Below, one piece after another: positions 55,287 to 63,853 of a stretch of DNA of 64,000 nt. Positions within the stretch are counted from its first letter, which is position 1. Each line of letters starts with the position of its first letter. The position numbers and the translations under genes are program-made. The notes under the pieces are model-generated. The model made no database searches, was not told the DNA's origin, and saw nothing but the letters and a program-made list of their open reading frames with translations. The DNA lies in contig SSEL01000006.1 of NCBI GenBank assembly GCA_008012315.1, positions 62,001 to 126,000 on the forward strand. Direction: 5' to 3'. Origin of the DNA: Rhodospirillaceae bacterium. GTDB taxonomy: Bacteria > Pseudomonadota > Alphaproteobacteria > Dongiales > Dongiaceae.

Positions 55287-57092
55287 ATGTCGCCGACAGA
55301 CAGCGCCACACCGCCAATGTCCCCCAATCCCGCACAGCCCGGTGCGCCCGACCTTGCCCGCCCGGAACGCAGCTTCATCTCGAAGCTCTGGGCCATGACC
55401 GCGCCTTATTGGCGCTCCGCCGATTGGAAGCTGGCCTGGCTGCTCAGCGTGGTCGTCATTGCGCTCAATCTCGCTTTGGTCGGCATGAATGTCCTGTTCA
55501 ACTACTGGTACAACGACTTCTATAATTCGCTCCAGAACAAGGACTTTGCCGCGTTCAAATATCAGCTTGGCAAATTCGCCGTTCTCGCCTTCACCTATAT
55601 CGTCATCGCCGTCTACTATCTCTATCTGCGGCAGATGCTGATGATCCGTTGGCGACGATGGCTGACGGAGAATCTGCTGCAACGATGGCTGGGAAACCGC
55701 GTCTATTATCTCTTACAGCTCAAGGATTACGGCACGGACAACCCGGAACAGCGTATCGAGCAGGACATCAACCTCTATACCCAGCAAACCGTCGCCATTG
55801 CCATGGGATTGCTGAATTCCGTCGTCACACTGTTTTCCTTCATGTTCATCTTGTGGACTCTATCGGGACCGCTCAGCTTCGTGCTCGGTGGCATGAACAT
55901 CACCATTCCCGGCTATATGCTGTGGGTGGCCCTGGTCTATGCACTGGTCGGCAGTGCGCTGACCTATTGGATCGGCCGCCCCCTGGTGCATACCAATTTC
56001 ATGCAGGAACGCTACAACGCGAATTTCCGCTTCGGCATGACCCGACTGCGTGAGAATGCCGAGAGCGTTGCCTTCTATGGCGGTGAAGCGGATGAAAGGC
56101 GTCGCTTGGAAGGAACCTTTCGGGATATCTGGAACAATTGGTATCTTTATATGCGCCAGACAAAGCGCATCACCTGGTTCACTTCTTTCTATGGTCAGGC
56201 GGCAGTGATCTTCCCCTTCGTCGTGGGCGCACCGCGTTACTTCTCAGGCGCGATCCAGCTCGGCGGCCTGATGCAGATCAATTCGGCTTTCAGTCAGGTG
56301 CAGGGAGCCTTGTCCTGGTTTGTCGACAGCTTCACGACCTTGGCCGATTGGAAAGCCAGCGTGAACCGTCTGGTCGCTTTCGTCGATGCGATCGATTTCG
56401 CACAAGCCGATGCCACACAGATGGCTCGTCTCAGTGCCCATGACCGCGCCGACAATGCCTTGGTCGTCAATGATCTCGATATCAATCTGCCTGACGGCCG
56501 CCCCCTGCTTGATGATGTCGACCTGACACTCGTGCCGGAACAGCGGGTGCTGGTGAGTGGACCGTCCGGGAGCGGAAAAACGACGCTCTTTCGCGCTTTG
56601 GCTGGCCTATGGCCGTTCGGGCGCGGCAAGGTGCATCTGCCGAAACAGGCCAACATGCTTTTCCTGCCGCAACGCCCCTACCTTCCCATCGCGAGCCTGC
56701 GGGAAGCCCTGACCTTCCCCCTGGGGCCTGGCGCTTTCAGCCGTGAGGCACTGGTCGAATCCCTCGGCAGCGTCAATCTCAGCCATCTGGTCGATCGGTT
56801 GGATGAGACGGATAACTGGTCGATGGTTCTGTCGGGCGGTGAACAGCAGCGCCTGGCGATCGCGCGTGCGATCCTGGTCAAACCCGACTGGCTGTTCCTG
56901 GACGAAGCGACCTCAGCTCTGGATGAGGCCAATGAGGAGCATATCTATCGCCTGCTGGTCGAACGCCTGCCGAAAGCCTCGATCGTCAGCATTGCTCATC
57001 GCACCGGTCTCAAGCGCTTCCATGACCAGCGCCTGACGCTTGATCCGGAAAGCCAGCGCATCAACCTCTCGGCAATCGAAGCCGCGGCATAA
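55287..57092 (+). CDS. ABC transporter, fused membrane/ATPase, SbmA/YddA-like
   Basis: 601-aa half-transporter. N-terminal membrane domain of the SbmA/BacA type (ABC_membrane_2; LNLALVGMNVLFNYWYNDFYNS, RWRRWLTENLLQRWL, NPEQRIEQDINLYTQQ, FRFGMTRLRENAESVAFYGGE) and a C-terminal ABC domain with GPSGSGKTTLFRALAGLWP, signature LSGGEQQRLAIARAIL and DEATSALDEANEEH. Relatives import peptides or vitamin B12, or have roles in envelope lipids. Start at 55287 or 55239 is uncertain. Single gene after the sulfate operon. Confidence 0.9.
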   Translation: MSPTDSATPPMSPNPAQPGAPDLARPERSFISKLWAMTAPYWRSADWKLAWLLSVVVIALNLALVGMNVLFNYWYNDFYNSLQNKDFAAFKYQLGKFAVLAFTYIVIAVYYLYLRQMLMIRWRRWLTENLLQRWLGNRVYYLLQLKDYGTDNPEQRIEQDINLYTQQTVAIAMGLLNSVVTLFSFMFILWTLSGPLSFVLGGMNITIPGYMLWVALVYALVGSALTYWIGRPLVHTNFMQERYNANFRFGMTRLRENAESVAFYGGEADERRRLEGTFRDIWNNWYLYMRQTKRITWFTSFYGQAAVIFPFVVGAPRYFSGAIQLGGLMQINSAFSQVQGALSWFVDSFTTLADWKASVNRLVAFVDAIDFAQADATQMARLSAHDRADNALVVNDLDINLPDGRPLLDDVDLTLVPEQRVLVSGPSGSGKTTLFRALAGLWPFGRGKVHLPKQANMLFLPQRPYLPIASLREALTFPLGPGAFSREALVESLGSVNLSHLVDRLDETDNWSMVLSGGEQQRLAIARAILVKPDWLFLDEATSALDEANEEHIYRLLVERLPKASIVSIAHRTGLKRFHDQRLTLDPESQRINLSAIEAAA

Positions 57093-57106
57093 TTGCTGGG
57101 CACCAA

Positions 57107-58000
57107 TCAAGCGACCGTCCGCCGCCCTTCTTCTTCCAGCCACTGGCTGAGGGCGCGGACGGTCGGATCATTGGCAAGGCGCTCCGGCACCACCCAATGA
57201 TATGAGCGTGCCGGCGCCAAGAGTTCCGGCAGCGGCGCGACCAGGCGGCCGGCAGCGAGATCATCGGCGAGCAACGGCATCGGCCCCAGGGCCACACCCA
57301 ATCCGTCCTCGGCGGCGCCGAGGCAAAGATAGAAATGATCGAAATGCTGCCGGCCCGCCGGCTGCAGTTGCGGGACGCCGGCAGCTCGCAGCCAGCGCCG
57401 CCAGCTTTCCGGCCGCGTTTCCGCTTCCAGCAGGATATGCTGCCGCAAATCTTCCGGCGCTGTAACCGGGTTGCGGGCCAGGAGCGCCGGACTGCAGACG
57501 GGAAATTCCTGCTCAGTCATGAAGGGGGCCGAGCGATAGCCGCCCCAATCTTCCGGCCCCCGCCGCACCGCCAGATCGAAAGGCTCGCCCAAGCGCGCGA
57601 TCGGCCGGTCAGACGTCACAAGCCGCAATTCGATCTGCGGATGCAGTTGCTGAAAACGGCCGAGCCGCGGGATCAGCCAACGCATCGCGAAGGTCGATAG
57701 CACATTCAATGTCAGACGGCGCGCCGTGGCAGCATGCCGAAGACGTTCCGTCGCCGCGGCGAGATCGTCGAATGCGGAGGTGACGGAGCGCTGATATAAG
57801 CGCCCGGCCTCGGTCAGAACCAGGCGCCGTCCCCGCCTTTCGAACAAAGCCGTGCCGAGCTCGGCTTCGATCTCGCGGATTTGCCGGCTGATCGCACCAT
57901 GGGTGACGAAAAGCTCCTCCGCCGCGCGGCTGAGGTTTTCGTGACGTGCCGCAGCTTCGAAGGCGCGCAAGGCTGTCAGAGAGGGTAATCGACGAGACAT
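57107..58000 (-). CDS. LysR-family regulator, GcvA-like
   Basis: 297-aa LTTR: N-terminal winged HTH (LPSLTALRAFEAAARHENLS, ELFVTHGAISRQIREIE) and a ligand-binding domain with SDRPIARLGEPFDLAVRRG. The N-terminus is of the GcvA/AmpR type. ATG 58000 was chosen; upstream sequence is not conserved. It is divergent from the chromate transporter pair, 93 bp away, and probably regulates it. Confidence 0.9.
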   Translation of the reverse strand: MSRRLPSLTALRAFEAAARHENLSRAAEELFVTHGAISRQIREIEAELGTALFERRGRRLVLTEAGRLYQRSVTSAFDDLAAATERLRHAATARRLTLNVLSTFAMRWLIPRLGRFQQLHPQIELRLVTSDRPIARLGEPFDLAVRRGPEDWGGYRSAPFMTEQEFPVCSPALLARNPVTAPEDLRQHILLEAETRPESWRRWLRAAGVPQLQPAGRQHFDHFYLCLGAAEDGLGVALGPMPLLADDLAAGRLVAPLPELLAPARSYHWVVPERLANDPTVRALSQWLEEEGRRTVA

Positions 58001-58092
58001 GTTGTGACTATAGATCACAGATCTTCGTCTGAGAATCCCGTTGTTCTTAAAGAAGAGATACGACATGTTAGGCTGATGTCAGCGGATTTCCA

Positions 58093-58665
58093 ATGAACGA
58101 CAGCATCGACATCAGCAAAACCGCTTCGGCCGGATATGTGAGCCTGGGTGAGCTGTTCAAGGGCTTCCTGAAGATGGGGCTTTGCGGTTTCGGCGGCGTC
58201 GCTGCCTGGGCGCATCGGATCGTCGTCGAGGAACGCCGCTGGCTCAATGACAAGGAATATGCCGATATCCTCAGCCTCGGCTCCGTTCTCCCCGGCCCCA
58301 ATATCGTGAATGTTTCCGTCATGGTCGGCGATCGTTTCCAGGGACCGATCGGCTCCATCGTCGCCCTGGGCGGATTGATGGCGGCCCCGCTTGCCATCCT
58401 GCTCGCCATGGCCACGCTTTATGATCTCTACGGCAACCTGCCTCTGGTGCAAGCCGCGATCGATGGTGTCGCTGCGGCGGCGGCCGGATTGGTCATCGGC
58501 ACCGCCTTGAAGATGGGACGGCGGCTGCGGCCGACACGGGTTGCGATTTTCATCGGCTGCCTGGCGTTCCTGGGCGCCGGTATCTTGCAATGGCCGCTGG
58601 TCTGGGTGGTGATCGGCCTGGCGCCGGTCAGCCTGATGCTCACCGTCTGGGAGAGCCGCCGGTGA
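58093..58665 (+). CDS. Chromate transporter, first half (short-chain CHR)
   Basis: 190-aa membrane protein of the ChrA family: GELFKGFLKMGLCGFGGVAAW near residue 17, LGSVLPGPNIVNVSVMVGDR near 62 with the conserved PGP, then three to four hydrophobic segments. Short-chain CHR proteins work as pairs, and the second half follows with a four-base overlap. Exports chromate or, in some cases, another oxyanion. Confidence 0.9.
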   Translation: MNDSIDISKTASAGYVSLGELFKGFLKMGLCGFGGVAAWAHRIVVEERRWLNDKEYADILSLGSVLPGPNIVNVSVMVGDRFQGPIGSIVALGGLMAAPLAILLAMATLYDLYGNLPLVQAAIDGVAAAAAGLVIGTALKMGRRLRPTRVAIFIGCLAFLGAGILQWPLVWVVIGLAPVSLMLTVWESRR

Positions 58666-59198
58666 ATTCCTCGCTGCTGGGGCAATTGGCCGTCACCTTT
58701 GCAGCACTGTCGCTGGTCGCGATCGGTGGCGCGAATGCGGTCGTGCCCGAGCTGCATCGTCAGGTCGTGACGGTACAAGGCTGGATGACCGATGGCACCT
58801 TCGCGCATCTTTTCGCCATCGCCCAGGCAGCACCCGGGCCGAATGTCCTGGTCGTCAGCCTGATCGGCTGGCATCTCGCCGGCTGGAGCGGCCTCGCGGT
58901 CGCCACCATAGCCATGTGCCTGCCTTCCTGCCTGCTAACCTTCACCTTCTCCCGTATCCGCGCAAGATTGGTGGGCGCGACTTGGCTGAAAGTCCTGCAA
59001 GCTGCGCTGGTGCCCATCGCCATCGGCCTGATGGCGGCCAGCGGCCTGGTGATGGCGCGGGCGACGGATTCGAATCTGTTGCATGTCGCCTTGACCGCCG
59101 GCACCGCCGCGATGGTCTATTTCACGCGCCGCAATCCGATTTGGGCCTTGGCCATCGGCGCGGTTTGCGGCATCGCCGCTTACTATCTCGGCCTCTGA
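58662..59198 (+). CDS. Chromate transporter, second half (short-chain CHR)
   Basis: 178-aa partner with the same fold: FAALSLVAIGGANAVVPELH near residue 12, FAIAQAAPGPNVLVVSLIG near 50, and several hydrophobic helices. GTG start overlapping the preceding TGA (GTGA), so translation is coupled. Confidence 0.9.
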   Translation: MNSSLLGQLAVTFAALSLVAIGGANAVVPELHRQVVTVQGWMTDGTFAHLFAIAQAAPGPNVLVVSLIGWHLAGWSGLAVATIAMCLPSCLLTFTFSRIRARLVGATWLKVLQAALVPIAIGLMAASGLVMARATDSNLLHVALTAGTAAMVYFTRRNPIWALAIGAVCGIAAYYLGL

Positions 59199-59320
59199 GA
59201 TCAAGCGGCCCGTCCGCTTGTCGCTGCATGCATATCAACCATGTGGACGACAGGCGGTTTGCTCCTGGCCTGCCCAGACGCTCCCCGGCATACTGAGGCG
59301 CCAAGTTCAGAATTCCATGA

Positions 59321-60226
59321 ATGGATTACCCAATGTCGGACCAAGATACGCTCGCCCTCCTGCGCTCCATCGCCGCCAGTCTCGAACGCCTCGCCCCGCC
59401 GATGCCGAAAAGCATCGACCTGACGGCTGCCGATGCCTTCGTCTGGCAGGTCGTCGGCCAAACCGGATCGGAACATGGCTGGCTGGAACCGGTGCCGAGC
59501 GTCTCGCGCGTGCATATCAACCTGCTGCAGGGGATCGATGCCTCGAAGGAGACCCTGCTCGACAATACCCGCCGCTTTGCCAAGGGGCTGCCGGCCAACA
59601 ATGCGCTCCTCTGGGGTGCGCGGGGTACCGGTAAAAGCTCGCTGGTCAAGGCTGCCCATGCGGCGATCAACGAGGAGATCGGTTCGACCGATGCCAACCA
59701 GCGCCTTGCCTTGATCGAGATGCACCGGGAAGACCTGCCGACCCTGCCCCGGCTGCTCGGCCTGCTTCGTGCGCAACCGCGCCGCTGCATCCTGTTCTGC
59801 GACGACCTTTCCTTCGACGCCGCCGATACCAGCTACAAGTCGCTAAAGGCGGTTCTGGAAGGCGGGATCGAGGGGCGTCCGAATAACGTCATCTTTTATG
59901 CAACATCAAACCGGCGCCATCTGTTGCCGCGTGACATGATCGAGAACGAGCGGTCGACGGCGATCAATCCATCGGAGGCGGTCGAGGAAAAAGTCTCCCT
60001 GTCGGATCGTTTCGGGCTGTGGATCGGTTTCCATAACTGCGACCAGGATACCTATTTCGCGATCATCGAAGGCTATGCCAAGGCGCTCGACCTGCCGATC
60101 ACCCAGGATGACCTGCGGGCCCGGGCGATCGAATGGTCGATGACCCGTGGCGCCCGGTCCGGCCGCGTGGCCTGGCAGTTCATTCAGGATCTCGCCGGCC
60201 ATCTCGGCCGGCCGATCAAGCTTTGA
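59321..60226 (+). CDS. DUF815 AAA-type ATPase
   Basis: 301-aa ATPase of the DUF815 group. Walker A GARGTGKSSLVKA near residue 108, Walker B ILFCDDLSFD near 160, sensor region IFYATSNRRHLLPRDM near 194, and IGFHNCDQDTYF near 235. Function is not established; it is an AAA+-like protein acting alone. ATG 59321 or 59333 could be the start. Confidence 0.9.
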   Translation: MDYPMSDQDTLALLRSIAASLERLAPPMPKSIDLTAADAFVWQVVGQTGSEHGWLEPVPSVSRVHINLLQGIDASKETLLDNTRRFAKGLPANNALLWGARGTGKSSLVKAAHAAINEEIGSTDANQRLALIEMHREDLPTLPRLLGLLRAQPRRCILFCDDLSFDAADTSYKSLKAVLEGGIEGRPNNVIFYATSNRRHLLPRDMIENERSTAINPSEAVEEKVSLSDRFGLWIGFHNCDQDTYFAIIEGYAKALDLPITQDDLRARAIEWSMTRGARSGRVAWQFIQDLAGHLGRPIKL

Positions 60227-60253
60227 CCACCCTAAGATTGAGGAGAAAAAGCT

Positions 60254-60688
60254 TTGACATCAGAATCTTATTCGGACGATTTCATCAAAAAGATCCTGCA
60301 GGAGACCAAGACCATCGCCATGGTCGGCGCCAGTGAGAAGCCGGTCCGCGATTCCAATAAAGTCATGGCCTTCCTGCAGCGCGCCGGCTATCGGGTCATT
60401 CCGGTCAATCCGGGTCTCGCCGGCAAACAGATTCACGGTGAAACCGTCTATGCCAGCCTGGCCGACATCCCGCAGGATGTCACCGGGCACATCGATATGG
60501 TGGATGTGTTCCGCAATTCGGAAGCCGCTCTGGCAGCCACCAAGGACGCCATCAAGATCGGGGCGAAAACTGTCTGGATGCAGCTCGAGGTCATCAATGA
60601 TGAGGCCGCCAAACTGGCGCGGGACGCCGGGCTTCGGGTGGTGATGAACCGGTGCCCGGCAATCGAATTGCCGCGGCTATCCCGTTGA
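60254..60688 (+). CDS. CoA-binding domain protein (YccU-like)
   Basis: 144-aa Rossmann-like protein of the CoA_binding family: TIAMVGASEKPVRDSNKVM near residue 20, GYRVIPVNPGLAGKQIHGE near 45, DIPGHIDMVDVFR-type middle, and VMNRCPAIE at the end. TTG start with GAGGAG eight bases upstream; no ATG is nearby. Follows the DUF815 gene by 27 bp. Role unknown. Confidence 0.88.
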   Translation: MTSESYSDDFIKKILQETKTIAMVGASEKPVRDSNKVMAFLQRAGYRVIPVNPGLAGKQIHGETVYASLADIPQDVTGHIDMVDVFRNSEAALAATKDAIKIGAKTVWMQLEVINDEAAKLARDAGLRVVMNRCPAIELPRLSR

Positions 60689-60863
60689 TCGGCAAGGACC
60701 GGAAGCCGCACCGGTCCCGGCCTGAACTAAGATCTGACTTTAAGAAACTCAGCCATCATTTTACACTTCAACAAAACCACCTAGAAGATTGAACATACAG
60801 AATACTTGGCGGCGGGTTCGGTTTAGGTTAAAGTGATCCATGAGAAGATCAATGGGGGTGGCA

Positions 60864-61151
60864 ATGTCGCCGAATTTATCCATCGTCAATCCGTCGGCAC
60901 AATCAGCACCCCATCCGGATGCGTCGCATCCGACCGATGCCCAGATTGCCTGGCTGAAGCGTGGCATTACCCAGCCGGGTGGCAAGCTCCCGCTCTTCGA
61001 TGAATGGGGTCAGAAGGTCAGCGAGCGGACGATCCGCAGCTGCATCGACCATGGCTGGGCCGAGCCCTGGTTCAGCAATCCCCTGAAGCCGGACTGGCTG
61101 GTCTGCAAGCTGACGCAAGCCGGCCGCAGCCTGCTCTCAACGCATCACTGA
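60864..61151 (+). CDS. Hypothetical protein with a winged-helix-like fold
   Basis: 95-aa protein (start at ATG 60864 with GGGGGTGG upstream; ATG 60840 also possible). DAQIAWLKRGITQPGGKLPL near residue 25, RTIRSCIDHGWAEPWF, then KLTQAGRSLL, the last typical of MarR/winged-helix-like small proteins. No confident family; DNA binding is a guess. Confidence 0.6.
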   Translation: MSPNLSIVNPSAQSAPHPDASHPTDAQIAWLKRGITQPGGKLPLFDEWGQKVSERTIRSCIDHGWAEPWFSNPLKPDWLVCKLTQAGRSLLSTHH

Positions 61152-61198
61152 GATTGCCCATCGCTGAGATCGACGGTCGCCGAGATGTTGCCGGCAGC

Positions 61199-61333
61199 CT
61201 AGAGCGCGATCGTCTTTGATGGCAGCATTTTGCTTCCATCAAAGACGTGAATCGCCCTCTATCTTATGGAGCGACGGATTCACGTTTTAGACAAAATCGC
61301 CAAGCGATTCCGTCTAAAACGATCCGGCTCTAG
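61199..61333. repeat. Three-hairpin intergenic element
   Basis: About 135 bp bounded by CTAGAGC and GGCTCTAG. Inside are three inverted repeats in a row: CGTCTTTGATGG/CCATCAAAGACG, TGAATCG.../...CGGATTCA around a GGAGCG loop side, and CGTTTTAGAC/GTCTAAAACG. This looks like a structured dispersed element or a three-stem RNA. It lies between two small orphan genes with no terminator T-run. Confidence 0.6.
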
Positions 61334-61350
61334 CCGGCGCAACGAGGGGA

Positions 61351-61626
61351 TTAATGCGACGTGTCGCTGGGAAAGCTCGGCAGCAACGGCTGATTGCCGG
61401 TTCCGAACAGCAACTGGTCACCCTGCTGGTCCGGCACCATGATCGAGAACGACCCGCTGCCGTCACTCGAGCCACCGGAGCTATCCGTCGCCTCATCCGG
61501 ATCGGTCAGCGGCGCCGCGCTGCCGGTATCACCCGCATCGCTCTCCGAACTGATGGCCGAAGCCGTCTGAATGCCGACCAGCGCACTAAAGGCGACGGCA
61601 ATGGCGGTAAGGGACAACAGCTTCAT
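61351..61626 (-). CDS. Small exported acidic protein of unknown function
   Basis: 91-aa protein with a signal peptide (about 1-24, ending SASA-like IQTASA), then an acidic Ser/Gly/Asp-rich mature part (SSGGSSDGSGSFSIMVPDQQ). No recognised family. The stop lies just past the three-hairpin element. Confidence 0.55.
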   Translation of the reverse strand: MKLLSLTAIAVAFSALVGIQTASAISSESDAGDTGSAAPLTDPDEATDSSGGSSDGSGSFSIMVPDQQGDQLLFGTGNQPLLPSFPSDTSH

Positions 61627-61718
61627 ATCAGCCTCCGACTCCGAATTTTCGCAGCATTATAAATATATAGGCGTCGCTGGCCAGCATTCCCTTCCCGCCG
61701 GCGCGACCCTGATCGAGA

Positions 61719-63320
61719 TCAGGGTGCGACCGTCAGCTCGGCTTTGAAAATGCGGCGGTCGAAATCGGACAGATCCGCCTTGATCTCCACCTGCCATCGT
61801 CCGGACGAGGGCAAGTGAATATCCTTCAGGCGATATGCGCCATTTTGCGGGACCGGCGACAGGTCGCGCGTCAATGGACCGATACTGGCCTCTTCATTCC
61901 GAAAGCTGGCTGTCACCGGCTTCGGCTGCAGCGGCTTCCCGCTCAGGTCGGCGAACTGCACAACGAGATCGTAGCTGCCGCCCTCACCTCTCTTGATCTC
62001 GATTTCCGCCATGGCGTCGCGGTCATGCACCATCTCCTGCAACAAGGGAAGCTGAGCCGGCAGCTGGGATGCCGCGTCAGCTTGCGCCGCCAGCAGATGG
62101 CGTGGTGGCGTCAACTGGCCGAGGGCAGCCGTCAGGCCCAGCACGGCAACGAGCAAAACCACCTGTCCAAAAGCAAAGGCATGGCGGCGGACGAGTGGGA
62201 AACCGACCAGTGGGAAGCGGCGGTTCGCCATGATCAACAGCAGGATCGCCAGGACAGCCGCGACCTTCACGGCCAGGACTCGGCTATAGGCTGTCGCCAG
62301 CAGCATCGATGGCGCCGCGATCTGCCAGCAGGCCAGACCGAATCCGGCCGCGATGGCGATCCAGATGACGGCTTTCCGCCGCCAGCTGGAAATAGCTGTC
62401 CGGCTTTCGGGCACGATTGCCGGCCGACGCAGCAGCGATCCGATCGATCCGACCCACAGCATCGCGGCCGCCATATGAACGGCCAGGACAAGGCTGGCCA
62501 GCCAGCCGATCGCGGCGACATGTCCGGTCGTCGCGAAGGCCAGCACAATCGCCAAGCCGGCGGCGATCAGGAGCCCGTGGCGCATGGTCGTGGCGACAGG
62601 GTGGGCGGCGAGACGGCGGACAGCCAGCCAGCTCAGGGCGAGGCCAAGGACGGTCAAGGCTGCGACACGTCCTTCCGGGCTGCCGGCGCCAAGCTGCCAG
62701 ACATCCGCTTTCACCAGGACCGCAATCGATCCGCCGGCCATGCCGATCCCCTGGAAGCCGATTTCCAGGGGCGCCGCGACGATGCAGGCGATCGTGCAGC
62801 GAAGCGCAAGCCGGCGGCGAAAGGGTTTGCCGCGCAAGCCGGACCAGGCACAGCCCCAAGTCAGGAAAGCCCCGAGATAAAGCACCCAGCGGGTCAACAA
62901 GGCGCCCCATTGCCAATCCGCGAAGCCCTGTTCCGCAGCCAGCCAATGCTGGGCTCCCGCACCGATCTGGAACTGGATGGCGCCGGCAACGGGATGACCG
63001 TCGCTGGAGATGATACGATAGCTGAGCGTATAGGTGCCCGGCGCCATGTCCTCGGCGATGGTGCCGTCGATGAGGCTATCGGCTGTCGTCGTCGCAACCT
63101 GCACCTGCCGGCCGGATTGATCGACCAGGCGCAGATCGGTGACGACCACCGGCTCGTCGAAACGCAGAACGAACTGCCGGGGCGGCTCCGCCAGCACCGC
63201 ACGATCGGCCGGCGTGGCGGATTCCAGGACGGCATGGGCCGATGCCGGTGCCGCCTGCAGCAGGACCGACATCAAGATGCCAACCGCCAGAAGAATCCGC
63301 CGCACCAGGCCAGCGTTCAT
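61719..63320 (-). CDS. CopC-CopD fusion copper resistance protein
   Basis: 533-aa exported/membrane protein. Signal peptide (1-28), CopC domain about 29-122 (HAVLESATPADRAVLAEPPR, the Cu-binding N-terminal His, DGHPVAGAIQF), then a CopD membrane domain of about eight helices (RWVLYLGAFLTWGCAW, LVLAVHMAAAMLWVGSIG), and a C-terminal soluble YtkA-like domain (MAEIEIKRGEGGSYDLVV). It should move copper across or into the inner membrane, supplying the periplasm or cytochrome oxidase. 37 bases after the PCu(A)C gene. Confidence 0.9.
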   Translation of the reverse strand: MNAGLVRRILLAVGILMSVLLQAAPASAHAVLESATPADRAVLAEPPRQFVLRFDEPVVVTDLRLVDQSGRQVQVATTTADSLIDGTIAEDMAPGTYTLSYRIISSDGHPVAGAIQFQIGAGAQHWLAAEQGFADWQWGALLTRWVLYLGAFLTWGCAWSGLRGKPFRRRLALRCTIACIVAAPLEIGFQGIGMAGGSIAVLVKADVWQLGAGSPEGRVAALTVLGLALSWLAVRRLAAHPVATTMRHGLLIAAGLAIVLAFATTGHVAAIGWLASLVLAVHMAAAMLWVGSIGSLLRRPAIVPESRTAISSWRRKAVIWIAIAAGFGLACWQIAAPSMLLATAYSRVLAVKVAAVLAILLLIMANRRFPLVGFPLVRRHAFAFGQVVLLVAVLGLTAALGQLTPPRHLLAAQADAASQLPAQLPLLQEMVHDRDAMAEIEIKRGEGGSYDLVVQFADLSGKPLQPKPVTASFRNEEASIGPLTRDLSPVPQNGAYRLKDIHLPSSGRWQVEIKADLSDFDRRIFKAELTVAP

Positions 63321-63357
63321 CTGTTTCCGCGTCGCGTCTTCGAGCGATCGACCGTGA

Positions 63358-63816
63358 TTACGGGCGGCTCGGCCCGAGGGCGCCCGCCGCTTCGACCACG
63401 ACTTCCACTTCGACCTTGCCGGCTTTCTCGAATTGCAGGGTCAGCGGGAAGCTTTCGCCTTTCTTCAGCGGTTGCTTCAGCCCCATCAGCATCAGATGCA
63501 TCGACTGCGGCTTGAGGCTGACCGTCTGGCCGGCCGGCAGATCGACGCCATCCATCATTTTCATGCTGGCCATATCGCCCTCCATGACCGTGGCATGGAA
63601 ATGCGCCATCGATGCGACCGGAGTCTCGGCGCCGGTCAGACGATCCGGTCCCGTCCCGTGGTTTTCGATGTCGAGATAGATCGCACCGGTTTGCCCGGAG
63701 CTTGCCGTCGCCCGCGACCACGGCTGGGTCACGGTGAGATTGCCGATCTGCACATCCGCCGCTTGCGCTTGCGTGGCGAAAAGCATGAACCCCAACACGG
63801 CCATTAATCGTTTCAT
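63358..63816 (-). CDS. Periplasmic copper chaperone PCu(A)C
   Basis: 152-aa exported Cu(I) chaperone. Signal peptide (about 1-20), then the PCu(A)C domain with the Cu ligands HFHATVMEGDMASMKMM near residue 91 and SMHLMLMGL near 121 (the H(M)X10MX21HXM motif). It delivers copper to cytochrome oxidase or to CopC/CopD. ATG 63816 has GGAG six bases upstream; ATG 63828 adds four residues. Confidence 0.93.
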   Translation of the reverse strand: MKRLMAVLGFMLFATQAQAADVQIGNLTVTQPWSRATASSGQTGAIYLDIENHGTGPDRLTGAETPVASMAHFHATVMEGDMASMKMMDGVDLPAGQTVSLKPQSMHLMLMGLKQPLKKGESFPLTLQFEKAGKVEVEVVVEAAGALGPSRP

Positions 63817-63853
63817 TTTGTTCTCCATCGTTTCCGGGATCTTCCAAAAGACC

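Noticed and set aside
60696..60717. Inverted repeat GGACCGG / CCGGTCC after the CoA-binding protein gene
   Set aside because: Only a seven-base stem and no T-run, so not called as a terminator.
61815..63515. Open frame of 566 codons on the plus strand opposite the copC-copD gene
   Set aside because: Antisense shadow with Gln/Arg/Asp-rich sequence; the minus strand carries clear CopC/CopD motifs.
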